Assembly: GCA_008508345.1 (NCBI GenBank)
Contig: QNGE01003234.1
Coordinates: forward strand, 25,691 to 89,690
Length of the DNA stretch: 64,000 bases
Origin: Paragonimus westermani
Lineage: Eukaryota > Platyhelminthes > Trematoda > Plagiorchiida > Troglotrematidae
Direction: 5' to 3'
In this document: positions 40,258 to 50,499 of the stretch, one piece after another
How positions within the stretch are numbered: the stretch's first letter is position 1
Layout: each line of letters opens with the position of its first letter
Made by a program: the position numbers and the translations under genes
Notes under the pieces: model-generated
What the model saw: only the letters and a program-made list of their open reading frames with translations
What the model was told of the DNA's origin: nothing
Database searches by the model: none

Positions 40258-43200
40258 CCCTAGATTTAGTTGACGGTTTTATGTTGACTCTGGTACACAA
40301 AGTTCCCTTGAATTATTAATATGTTATACACAGCAACAGTATATGTGACATGCAATCAAAATCAACGGGCGCACAGGAGTTGAGTTTTACTTGCGTAACA
40401 GAGCGTGCGGCTTTGTCACTGGCGCCGTCTTAACTGTCGGTTTTGCAAGTCTTGCGCGTGGCGTACTGAGCCTTTGGTTCATGTCTGTTTGCGTTGTTTC
40501 CTCCTACAGGACTGCTATTGGAACCCCTACTTTGGCAGAACGCCGTCTCCGGGCGTGCCAAGTTGCCCCAAAGTTTGTTTGTGAGTGTTATGAACAGTCA
40601 GAGTAAAAGCAGTCGGCTTGCATGTACATATGTGCCCGAAATTGTGCATAATCGACTTTCTACTGTGAATTAGCTGTTTGGATTTCATGCAAGCTCAGGT
40701 GAATATTTTCTGGTTAATCGGTGTGAGTTACCAGAAAACTGTTACATTCCCATATGCCGCGTGAATTTCTCGCCAAGTTCGCTCACTCCATGTTAGTCAT
40801 ATTCCTAATAGTTAATACGGTGTGCGACTTCAAACGCACCGGTTTGCGTTTAGGCTTGTTGACATCGAGTTCATGGTGCGAGTTCATTATTCGGAATCCA
40901 CAATTCGCGTCTCTGAATGCTCAGGATCAAACGAATGGTATGTTACTGCATTCCAAACTTTCCGATGTGGGGTCGTCCGCATAGTTATTCTAACCCTGAA
41001 GTGCCAAATAAAATTGTAAACTTATTGAAATCGTGGGTGGACCCTGTTTCACAGAGAGACCACACAAAGTGGCAGGTGCTGTTGACATTTTAACAACTTC
41101 CGGAATACCAACAACATCAATAGCCTAAGGGTTGGTTGCAACTAGACGTACCTTCAGTGATTGCAGCGACTCCCTTAAAACAGTGACGATTTTAGGCAGC
41201 TTCCTTTGAACCTTCAAACGGTACTTTAAGGTAGATCAGCCCGGGTGTTGAATGAAGATTCATCATCTTTTTTCCAACAATCCCGAGCAAGAGGTGAACC
41301 GAGAGACGTTAATGGATGGTGCTCGAGTTGCCTTATATGCTACAATGGCTACATTGTATATGTGTATTTCAGATTGAAAAAGTAGTTACTGCGCTACCTC
41401 TCACACCCTAGCAATAATAACTGAACCCGAGTCCAGACACACACTTTTGGCCTATCCGTGTTCAATACATCGAAAGCGCAAGCATGACATACTTCAGGAC
41501 ACACTGTGATCCCGTCAAGGTTCGAACCAGACGTTGTGAAGGTCTGTTGCGGACCATCGAAACCATTTGGTGGACTGTGTCACCGGACTTCGGCGTTTAT
41601 TGCGGGCTGCCCTCGACGTGACCTGGGGCACATGATACGGTGAATTCCTCGACGTGTTATCAGTGGTAACCTTGCTTAGTGCTCTGTAAGGCAGGTTGAA
41701 GGACATTCAATTTACTATGGCTGTGATTGGTGTACACAGAAGAAACTCCTGATTTTCCGTCTTCATTTCTTCACTCAGTACACAAGGAAACCTTACTCTT
41801 GAAATCAACCGGGCGCTTTGTGCTGGAGATTACCTGTTTTGTAATATCCTCCTTGATGTAGTGTCGACATTTTCACTTGGCCACATGCACCTGGTGTGCC
41901 ATGGAGTAGTAATACGGATATTGAATTTGTGGGTTTTTAGTCCAACTGAGCACGCTGTCGGTTTCATCTTGAGCAGCACCACACGGATAACAGGCCACAT
42001 GTCTGCTCTACAGTAAACTACCTTGTGTAACTTTACCAGACGTTGTGAACCATTAACTAAGGTTGAGCGATGAGAAAATACTGAGCTCCACCAGTTCCTA
42101 TTGTGCGTAGGGCCAATTGTTCTCTAAGGCCTACTTTATCCTTGTAAATATATTTTTCGGAACCCTGGATGTAGTCAGATTTTATCTAGCTTTCCTCGAA
42201 ATTTCGGACAGCTACATCTATGCGAGCGCTGCAGAGTACGAAACACTGCAGCAATCGTCGGATGGCGGCTCCGCCTGCACTAATCGACGGACAAACTTTA
42301 ATATGCACTATCCAGGGAGAAAACGGTCGGTATACATTCATTATAACAACCCATCATTACACCCCGCCCGGACGCTCAAAATCCCGCAATGGTTGAGTAT
42401 ATCGAGAGATCCTAAATGTTTTTTTAATTTTGACGAAGAATGATGTCCGGTCGAAAGGTCCATATGTTCCCTGCAAAAGTATATGAGTTCCCACCTCCCA
42501 CCACCATAAAAAAATTGTCTGCACATTTTCCCGGGACAAATTCTTCGCCAATACATCCCCTCCATCCCCCAAGCACCTCTTTTCCAGCACGACCTTGAGC
42601 ATTAGGTCAGTGATCATCTTTTGGGATCCCAATTGATGTCACAAATCTCAAGTGCTATCATCTCGGAAGTATGTATCCCAGAATTTTCCCTCTAAAACTG
42701 TATTACCCTCTCATATAACGTCTGTTTTGTTACGCTATTCACATAGCTGACTGTACGATCTACAATTTTGGCGTTCAAATGTGTATATGCTCAAAAATCT
42801 GTAGGCCGATCAAGCTATCCTGAGGATGTTTATCAAAAATGCGTTGATAAATATATTATTATTATAATTAGATCAATTTTCAGAGTTGCCATGCAGTGCA
42901 GCTCTGAAAAGAGGATGGTGAGCAGGACAAATCGGTAAAGAGTAGCAACCGCCACACAACTTTGAATCGTTCTGTTACTCCATCACCGTTGATACTCCAT
43001 CTTGAAAAGCATGAGTAATGCTGTTGTGGAAACAACCACCCATTCACATGCGGTCTTTTGTTTCGCCTGAAACTAAACCCATGGCAAAGTCACACACTGT
43101 TCGAGCGCCCGTTTGCCATAAATTTCTTCTCCCGTTACTTGTCCTGGCACCATCATATCAATAAGTGGACGATGCTGTTTAGGCCTGTGACAGTTGTTTG

Positions 43201-44635
43201 TAGTACACACTATCGCACCATTTCAATTAAAGTAAGCAGCCTCTGTTCCTCCAGTCTTTTCGATCTCTCCGATTGCATATCCAATGACAGGTTGTAATGT
43301 AGGATGAAAACCTTTTTTCTTGGGTCGGACGGAGACTTGGAAACGGCTGAGGGTATCGCCAGCACTTTGTTTGCCATGGTGAAAAGAGTGGAGTCCACCC
43401 TGTCAACCATAAATTGCGGGTTATAAGTTTTAGAAGCAGAAACATTTCACTGTTGGTCACCCACCAGCAGCTCAACAACCCGTCATGCTGTTGAAGTTTT
43501 GATTGCCGGCCAGGACAACGGAAGACTTGGATTTACGAAGGACGAGGCACGTTCAGTGACATGTCTACGACAATGTCGAAGGCTTCCCGCCACCTGTAGG
43601 AAAAGTAGCTTGCGGAGCGAGGTAGGACTGAAATCGCAGAAGTTGTGCCCCATTTTCTTGTCTCTCACCTGCCAAAACAGGCTGTTTCGCTAGACCAGAT
43701 GGGAGCGTGTAACAAGAACATTGCGCGTGATTTTTTTCAATGGACGTAGCCATCGGTGCATTTTTCAGGTCAAATTAAGACTGCTGTTAAGTTTACTGCA
43801 GATGCCATCCTCAGCTGGCGGAAGTTCATTGAAGTTTTCAAGGGTGAACTCCACATACATATGCGAGGTAGGTATGACGGTGTAAAGGGCAGAGGAGGTG
43901 GCTGATTGAAATGGTCGAAACAGCAGACCAACTCAATCGAGGACGATGGGGCAAGTGAATATTCCTTTAGCCGCGATGGATCTAGCAATGTGGTGGGGGA
44001 AGCATTTCGACAAAGTATTTCTTACGCATACTTATACGCATACCATTATTGGAAGCCGTGTGGAATGCTCTTCGCAATTATTTATTCTGTCATGGATGAG
44101 ATGGATGGCGTGTATCTTATTAATAAAAAAACTTAAACTTTTGCTTGCATCTTAGTCCTTTCGAGTTAAATTAAGGCTATGGGATATTCGACGCATCCGT
44201 GCCGCGGATTAACGAAATTTTATAGACAGCACAGAGTACGGTATGTTTGTTTCAATGCGCTTCTGCTGTACCTGCGATTCTACTCAAGGTATTCAGTTCC
44301 GCAGGTACGTTAACTATGAACTGGTTTCTAACGTTTCACCAATACAACGTTTCAATCACACTGTTTCAAATTTCCTGAAGGTGTTTTCGATAGCACTGCG
44401 TTATTTTTTATAGCGGGTGTAACAGTCAAGTTAGAAGACTAGAGCAGCGGGATATGTGTAAATCGGAGTATACATTATAAAGTGATAATACGGTACCTTC
44501 TTTCAAAAAGATGTTGAGCAATACAAAGCGAAAACCCAATGATCCCAAATATTCAGAATAAGACTGGGTCACAAAGTCACAATACTGCTGAACAAACTAT
44601 CGGAGTGATTAATCAAACAATTTCAAGGGTTTTGG
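40258..44635. other. Unassigned non-coding DNA
   Basis: No recognised gene. Open frames of 60-108 codons (for example 42117-42443 + and 42357-42632 -) match nothing I know. There is a TATTATTATTATAATT simple repeat near 42854. Confidence 0.5.
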
Positions 44636-45500
44636 TATTGATATGTTCGCCGAGCTTGGCATTTAGGTTGCAAACGTTTCATCACTAAGCGAGGTGACAT
44701 CATCAGTGCGTGAGTGTTTCGGCGTATAATTTTGAATGTGGCGTTTGGTGAAGTTGGATCGATGCCTGCTCTTATACAGTAGAGTGGGTTGACCTAATGG
44801 TCTGAATTCTAGTTGGTCACATTCTGGCGTGTTTGGCCTGACCCACCATTGGTTGATTTTGTCGCAATTGAGCTTTGACATGATGTCCGATTGGTTGTTC
44901 CCTGGAGTCCTTGGGCTGGAGTCTGATTAGCTGCTCTCTGTCGTTTGGGCTCACCGATATTTGGGCTCGATGACGTTTACGTCTCCTCAAATCCTTGATT
45001 CGCATTGTTCCATAGATTTTATCTAGTTCGATGTGTTTGGTTACTGAACCGGTCGATGAGTACGAAGCTTCGAGAAATTCTCTTGCATGTTTGGTATTTG
45101 CATGATTAAGGATTTCTGCGGTGTTTAAGTTGAAGGCGTGTCCAGTTTCGTCCTCGTGGGCGGAGATAAGAGAAAATTGGTCGTGCCTCTTGATGTTCAT
45201 TTTGTGTTGTCTAAAATTCTGTCCAAGGGCCGAATCATGTGTGAGTGCTGTTCAGTTTGTGTGGATCAAACCTCGATCTATCATTCAATCCTCTTTATGA
45301 ATCGTTCTATATGTATCAGTATATCGCGTAGCTTACGGCTGGGAAACTTCAGAAACAAGATTTAAAATAACGGGATAGATCAGGGAAACTTGATCGTGTC
45401 TCTTGATGGCCAGTTCGTGTTCATGTATTCGTGTTGATAATTTCCGTCCGGCTTGGCGGACGTAGTGTTGTTTACATTCATTGCATTGGATTTTTTAAAT
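44636..45500 (-). pseudogene. PLE 3' end(s): two overlapping GIY-YIG remnants and terminal region
   Basis: The minus frame at 45497-45376 reads CNECKQHYVRQAGRKLSTRI then HEHELAIKRHDQVSLI, the GIY-YIG core of a PLE (Y-V-R-Q in place of Y-V-G-Q). After a non-matching gap of about 170 bp the minus frame at 45200-44817 restarts at the same protein position: NIKRHDQFSLISAHEDETGH, FNLNTAEILNHANTKHAREF, EASYSSTGSVTKHIELDKIY. Because KRHDQ(V/F)SLI occurs twice, two PLE copies or a duplication are fused here. The coding part ends QNQPMVGQAKHARM, and the non-coding tail (44816-44636) carries a hammerhead-like motif. The same tail occurs inverted at 48434-48703. The RT is absent. Confidence 0.8.
44677..44706 (-). 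ncRNA. Hammerhead-like motif in the PLE tail
   Basis: On the minus strand CTGATGA (44706-44700), then T, stem II GTCAC/GTGAT with loop CTCGCTTA, then GAAACG (GAAA 44680-44677). The core boxes are intact, but one extra base sits before stem II, and a closing stem III and cleavage site were not established. Confidence 0.45.
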
Positions 45501-45599
45501 GATGTTTCTTCTGTCGGCGGGTTTGGATTGTCCTTTTGGTTTTGATAGTATCCTTCGTACTGTTGCTGTTGGCGTTCAGATTTGATCATTCGGTCGTGC

Positions 45600-45830
45600 C
45601 TAATGTGAGATCAATGGCGCGGTGGTTAACGCGGTTGCCTCATGATTGGAATGGTCGGAGTTCAAATCCCGGCCGTGGCAAGGATATACACTACTGATGA
45701 GTTCTAATGAGAAGCGGAACTCGAGTCTAGTGCTTTTTTCGAAAGAGGCTGGCTGAAAAGTCAATCTGAATGCGAACGCTGCGATCAAATATGAGTGATG
45801 GTTAACTTGAAAATGAACCAAATCCCCGAC
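45600..45830 (+). mobile_element. tRNA-derived SINE with hammerhead ribozyme (SM-alpha-like)
   Basis: The head resembles a tRNA gene: a box A-like ATGGCGCGGTGGTTAACGCG (45614-45633) and a box B GAGTTCAAATCC (45658-45669), spaced as in an RNA polymerase III internal promoter. A hammerhead ribozyme follows at 45689-45732, then a T6 run (45734-45739). Schistosoma SM-alpha has the same order of Pol III promoter then hammerhead. The body extends to about 45830. The following 45835-45905 holds two degenerate ACTNATCAGTAATAC units that may be its tail. It sits upstream of the minus-strand PLE fragment. Confidence 0.75.
45689..45732 (+). ncRNA. Hammerhead ribozyme (type I layout), core slightly mutated
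   Basis: Stem I pairs CACTA (45689-45693) with TAGTG (45728-45732). Box 1 CTGATGA (45694-45700) is intact. Stem II is GTTCT...AGAA(G)C. Box 2 reads GGAA (45716-45719) where GAAA is expected. Stem III is AC, tetraloop TCGA, GT, followed by C of the GTC cleavage triplet (45725-45727), placing cleavage after 45727. All parts are in the right order and spacing. An inserted G in stem II and the A-to-G change in box 2 probably lower or abolish self-cleavage in this copy. Confidence 0.7.
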
Positions 45831-46002
45831 TACTTATCAGTAATACCAAAACAGTTGGGTCTCATATAAATTGACAAATCTATCACACTACTCATCAGTA
45901 ATACGATTTCTATGTTTAGCAGTGGCGTTAGTGGATTCCAACGTGAACTGTTTATGAAATCCTGCCGGGGCAGTCGATCCCCTGAATCATTTGGTGTGAA
46001 CG

Positions 46003-46032
46003 TTTCGTCACCAAGCGAGGTGACATCATCAG
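46003..46032 (-). ncRNA. Hammerhead-like motif, best stem II
   Basis: On the minus strand CTGATGA (46032-46026), T, then a perfect six-base-pair stem II GTCACC/GGTGAC with loop TCGCTT, then GAAACG (GAAA 46006-46003). It is related to the motifs at 44677 and 48622, although the sequences beyond GAAACGTT differ. The extra base between box 1 and stem II is shared by all three. Confidence 0.45.
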
Positions 46033-46049
46033 TGCGTGAGTGTTTCAGT

Positions 46050-47656
46050 TCTATTCATTGTTCATACTTCACTCATAAATATGATGGATTTTGTTTATTA
46101 CTCCATGCAAAGGACAGCAAATAGAACTATTGTCAGTGCGTCTTATGTACGTGACATCCTTGCCAGCCATTTAAGAATGTTGGTACCAATGTTATTTGTT
46201 TTGGCGGTCGCTCTTACTGGAAAATTATCTGTTGTGTCGTTGTTAAGCTGGCCTTAGTGAGAACAGTTCATGAAACTTACTCCAATTGAAAATTCAGCCA
46301 GTTCAATAACAAAAATTCGGCATTTGTTCAAGCATTCTAACATACGGTATTTGTATGGTTAGCTTCCGAGACAGTTACTCCCAGCCGACTGATTGTGGGG
46401 ACCATTCGTCCGGTGGCTAGCAGTGACTGTGGTGAATTATTAATTGCGGTGAAAGTATTGCGAACCATATATGTAAACGAGGACTATGTTTACAACACCC
46501 TAGTTAACGCTACGTACACAAGTACGCCCGAGACTTTTTGATATGTCGATCCCAATTGAATCTACAGACGGCCTTTTGGATATGTTACACAACAAAAATC
46601 GAAGACTTCCGGTGCGCGGAGGCGATAGCAATTAACAAATGGACGTGTGCAAAAAGATTGCCACGGTAACTGACGTGCATTTATATGTGTGCGTGTGTTT
46701 TTATGGTTGTTCATTTTGTCGTTCGGCTTCACAACATTGAACTTTGCTAGATGAACCCGCAGAATTCAGTAGGTACCTGCAACGAAATGTGCTTGAGAGA
46801 TACGTTGTGTAAAATACTGTTTCTGACCATGATCGGTGTTTGTCGAAGCCGTTCACTTGGACGATTATTGGTCACTGTTGCCACAGGCTAAATCATGAGT
46901 GGCCTCTCATAAGCCATCTTTGCTTGGCAGGATACTGCTCACTCCTGACCACGCCGACCCTCTTTTATCATCGTCTTCGAAAATTGTAGTTTTTAATAAA
47001 ATTGCTTGCTGACATATCTTCTGCCACATCGAATGTTATTTGCTGATTCTGCAGCAGATCAGCGGACGAGTGATAATTTTAATCTGGTCACTATACTCAC
47101 ACCATTTATGGAAGAATCATAGATTCAGACAGATGTTTTCGGTCATTCTCATGGTTCATATTCTACCACAAGAGGTCAGACTTGTAAAACCAGTATATTA
47201 ATGGTCAGAAAATGCGCAGGTGACACTGTAACTGATAGTGTGTACAGAAGTTTCCCCATGACGGGATATGCTGTTGGACGAACATACGTGGGTATGGCAG
47301 GTACTGTGACTAGTTGTTGCAGTGGATTAGAGCACGTAATCCTTACGGTGTTCAAAATCCTTAATGATTAAGCTGCACATTTATATTGTCCGACTAGGGG
47401 AAGTTAGACAATGATCCGGTGCAGTGTGTCGGGCCGAAAGAGTATGTGGGAAAATAATTGGAGCCATTATTCGCGCGAATAAAAGACACAGCATGCAGCA
47501 CCAGACTCGAACATCAAACGCGGAATGCTTAGCATTCCAGATGTTAAACACTTACTCGGGCAATACTCTTACATCTCTCGTTCAGCTATCTGTATTTCAT
47601 CGGGTTCTAGGCAAACGTTCTTTTGTCGCAATGTGAGACAACTTCATCGCTGAAGC
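46050..47656. other. Unassigned non-coding DNA
   Basis: No gene or named repeat recognised between the PLE-type motifs at 46003 and 47657. Confidence 0.5.
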
Positions 47657-47689
47657 TTTCGAATACCCTGAGGGGTATGCTCTTCCTCA
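47657..47689 (-). ncRNA. Degenerate hammerhead-like motif
   Basis: On the minus strand TGAGGA (47689-47684) with stem II GCATACCC/GGGTATTC around loop CTCA, then GAAA (47660-47657). The first base of box 1 is A instead of C. Similar in design to the PLE-end motif at 17443. Confidence 0.3.
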
Positions 47690-48254
47690 TTGCTCTACTA
47701 CCCATACATAGGGTGAATTCACATCACCTAAACAGTCTGTCTGGTCCTTTTGCACGACTGTAATGTGTGTGCGTGCGTCTATCTTTGCCATTACCCTTTC
47801 TCCAGCTTCGGCATGGTCGTCAGAGTTGTGCACCGCTTCGATCCGGACATTCAGCCAGCTCAAATAGTTTAAAGACCGGCTGTACAAAAAGCATTACTGA
47901 ATGTCTACGGGTGATTAAGCATTGTAGCATGGACCTATAACTATGCAGCGGAACTATACTTATAGTTGGAGTACTGTCAATTTCCGCGTGCGGAAGGAGG
48001 TTAGAAGAGATACCCTCAAACAGCGCACTCCAGTCACCCAGTGATTGACCATAACCGCCGGCATATTGTCCTGTACAGTCGAGAATTCCGCACTGTTCCT
48101 CAGAAGATTGCTGTGGCTTACAGTAGGTTTACTACGTGTAGCAGCTGTCGGAATGAGTTGTTAGTATCTTAATCCCTGCACCCTTGGGCTGAGTTAGCCT
48201 CCCACTGTCAAGTAATTTAAACTGTTGAGTCAAGGACATTCTAGGTTTCTCCAT

Positions 48255-48425
48255 GTCAATCTGGGACATGCGCGCGGCCGCATGACATTGTCCGTCTACA
48301 CATGGAGTGTGCGTACGCTGCCGGATGGATGCGGTACCAGATGGCTGGAGCGCCACGCCACACTGATCCCCATGGAGCTGAGGCGCTACGACATCAACTC
48401 CGCAGCTTTGAATGAAACAAGCCAA
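48255..48425 (+). pseudogene. LINE endonuclease N-terminal fragment
   Basis: The plus frame has LSVYTWSVRTLPDGCGTRW then RHATLIPMELRRYDINSAAL and NETSQ. This matches the first residues of the AP-type endonuclease of RTE/CR1-like non-LTR elements, where the pattern is a TWNVRT start, a variable linker, and an ELxRYxIDIAALSET segment. The Asn of TWNVRT is Ser here and the Glu-Thr of LSET is kept as NET. It ends abruptly nine bases before the PLE tail at 48434, so it was cut off by, or lies next to, that insertion. Confidence 0.7.
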
Positions 48426-48433
48426 TGAAACAG

Positions 48434-48703
48434 CCAGTCGGACATCAGGTCAAATCTCAATTGCGACAAAATCAACCAATGGTGGGTCAGGCCAAACACG
48501 CCAGAATGTGACCAACTAGAATTCAGACCATTAGGTCAACCCACTCTACTGTATAAGAGCAGGCATCGATCCAACTTCACCAAACGCCACATTCAAAATT
48601 ATACGCCGAAACACTCACGCACTGATGATGTCACCTCGCTTAGTGATGAAACGTTTGCAACCTAAATGCCAAGCTCGGCGAACATATCAATACCAAAACC
48701 ATC
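48434..48703 (+). repeat. PLE terminal region, inverted copy of 44636-44900
   Basis: Near-identical reverse complement of the PLE end at 44900-44636. It encodes the last residues (SQLRQNQPMVGQAKHARM) followed by a stop and the non-coding tail. A hammerhead-like core sits at 48622-48651 (CTGATGA ... GAAACG). The preceding GIY-YIG part is missing. Sequence after about 48703 diverges from the other copy; the frame at 48666-48884 there is unrecognised. Confidence 0.8.
48622..48651 (+). ncRNA. Hammerhead-like motif in the PLE tail
   Basis: CTGATGA (48622-48628), T, GTCAC, loop CTCGCTTA, GTGAT, then GAAA (48648-48651). Same sequence as the motif at 44677-44706 on the other strand. Confidence 0.45.
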
Positions 48704-49436
48704 AACCCGAGCTACAAACAACACCACCATTATTCCCAACCATCAGAAATTTCAAGAGTTTCTAGCGACGGATCGTTTCAGGAAAGTGTATTACGATCTG
48801 ATGCCAAACAGGCCAAAAACTAACAATAACATAATAGGGCGTTCATACTCTGAAGAGTTCTTCCTAGAAGTCAATACGGGGTAAGCCGGGCTCCAAAAGA
48901 GAGTGATGCACGTACCACTCAAGCAACGCGCAGTGACTGACGACTGGTTATCCGCACAACTATCAAATTAACACGATAAAACATAAACGTCTGGGTCAAG
49001 GCCCAGTCAGCGTTCAGAAACAGGGAACGCTGAGTGTACAGCGGCTAACACTGGAAAAGAGAAGGTTGAGTCAGATTTTTACGAATGTACCTTGAAAGTC
49101 GATACAAATACAGTTCTCATACTTCCTGATATTTCTCCCGAATTTATTTATTGGGGGTGTCAGCAGCCGTTGGGTCTCTAAACTGGGAGTAGCTGACGAC
49201 TGCTTGCAAAATGGCTTGAGCAGAATTCTCCGCACCTTACAGTGTGGCCCGTGAGGGTCTCGTCTCATTTTGCTACTCGGCTTCTCATCTAATACAACGC
49301 TGTCGGCTAGCGACCTCAGGCAGTTCAAAGGAAACGTGTGTGGCGTTCGCTTTACACTGACAAGCAAGTGTCAGCGTTGAGAACACAAACCATCAGAGTT
49401 TAACTCCTGCCTTTCTTTTTTGCTCGTGATGAATCT
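48704..49436. other. Unassigned DNA before gypsy copy 4
   Basis: Nothing recognised. It may contain eroded gypsy integrase, since a pol C-terminus follows, but no motif supports this. Confidence 0.4.
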
Positions 49437-49729
49437 TCATGGAAGCTGCCCAACTAGCTTATGATAGCCCATGCTGGGTTATTCGCCGGAATATCAGGTC
49501 TTTTCTCGTCGACAAACATGATAAACGCACGTCCATTTCCATTGTTGGCCTAAAACCTGTTTGCTGTGACCAGCGAACGCATCCCGCAAAGCTCCATCAC
49601 CCCCAACTTACCCCTATGTCTGAAAGCCAGGAGAGAACCACCCCTGATGTCGCCCTTTCACCTATGATCAGTGCAGGTACAGGCAGGAAGGTACACGTCC
49701 CTAAACAACTGGCGGACCATGAACAGTAA
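49437..49729 (+). pseudogene. CsRn1-like gypsy copy 4: pol C-terminus
   Basis: The frame reads LAYDSPCWVIRRNIRSFLVD, KHDKRTSISIVGLKP and ends ISAGTGRKVHVPKQLADHEQ. Intact family members have a PPYDGPYRVISR..K.FKVDRNGK..TVSIDRLKPA segment after the integrase core and a basic GR-VH-P tail, so this is the very end of pol. The rest of the element is absent or unrecognisable upstream. It is followed by a polypurine-like tract and an LTR. Confidence 0.8.
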
Positions 49730-49774
49730 CATCACTTCTCTGAGGCGTCTTCCATTATCACTCACAAATGCTCA

Positions 49775-50215
49775 GGTAGGGGGGCATTGTAGTGTTTGTT
49801 ACACATGTTTGTCATTTGCTGCCATTTGGCACAGTTGTACCGGTTACCCTGATCTGCGCCTGAGAACTCGTTTTGACAAAATGCTCGTTGCGCATTATCT
49901 GAATTTGCCTCTTGCTCTAGATTGGCCAGCTGTTTCTTTGGGTGGGCTATCTGCTTCGATTAATATCGGTGTGGAGCGCACGCTTATTTTTGTGCCTTTT
50001 GACGGAATCACCCTTGCCTTGGACGATAAATCGTTCCTCTTCCCCTCTCCATGGACGTCAGTCACTCTGCGAACCCTACCCGGTTAATGCAGCGGACAAA
50101 GCCGTCAACAGTTCACATTCCGTTGCAACAGCGGCACCGTTTTTATCGTCTACCAAGCATTCTCGTTCGGTACCAAGAACCCCTGGGCTAACACACTCCA
50201 GATCTCTGCCACATT
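49775..50215 (+). mobile_element. 3' LTR of gypsy copy 4, with polypurine tract
   Basis: The purine/G-rich AGGTAGGGGGGCA (49775-49786) lies 46 bp after the pol stop and is followed by TGTAGTG, a plausible LTR start at 49788. Two blocks inside it (about 49895-49985 and 50035-50215) recur at 34770-34856 and 35475-35660 behind gypsy copy 2. The LTR's 3' end was not determined and could extend to about 50500. No matching 5' LTR of this copy was found. Confidence 0.6.
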
Positions 50216-50499
50216 ACTGTTCACGCTAGTTCTGATCACTTCAAGTCAGTTCATGAGACCTGCAGCGATTTTGTACGATGTCCAGGTCCATTTACGTGCC
50301 AGGAAGTCGCGGAGGACAATTGTTTCACATTTTCGGAAAAGGAAAACTTGTTGCTGAAATCTGACTGATTCGGTGATAGCCCTGGTTTGCCAACTGCACT
50401 GCGCGGTAAATTCCCTCTAAAATTCTAGTTCATATTTCGTGTATAATATTAAAGGCTTCTGTCAGCCGTATGTCTGATGCCTCAGGCTGTGTTTGTTTG

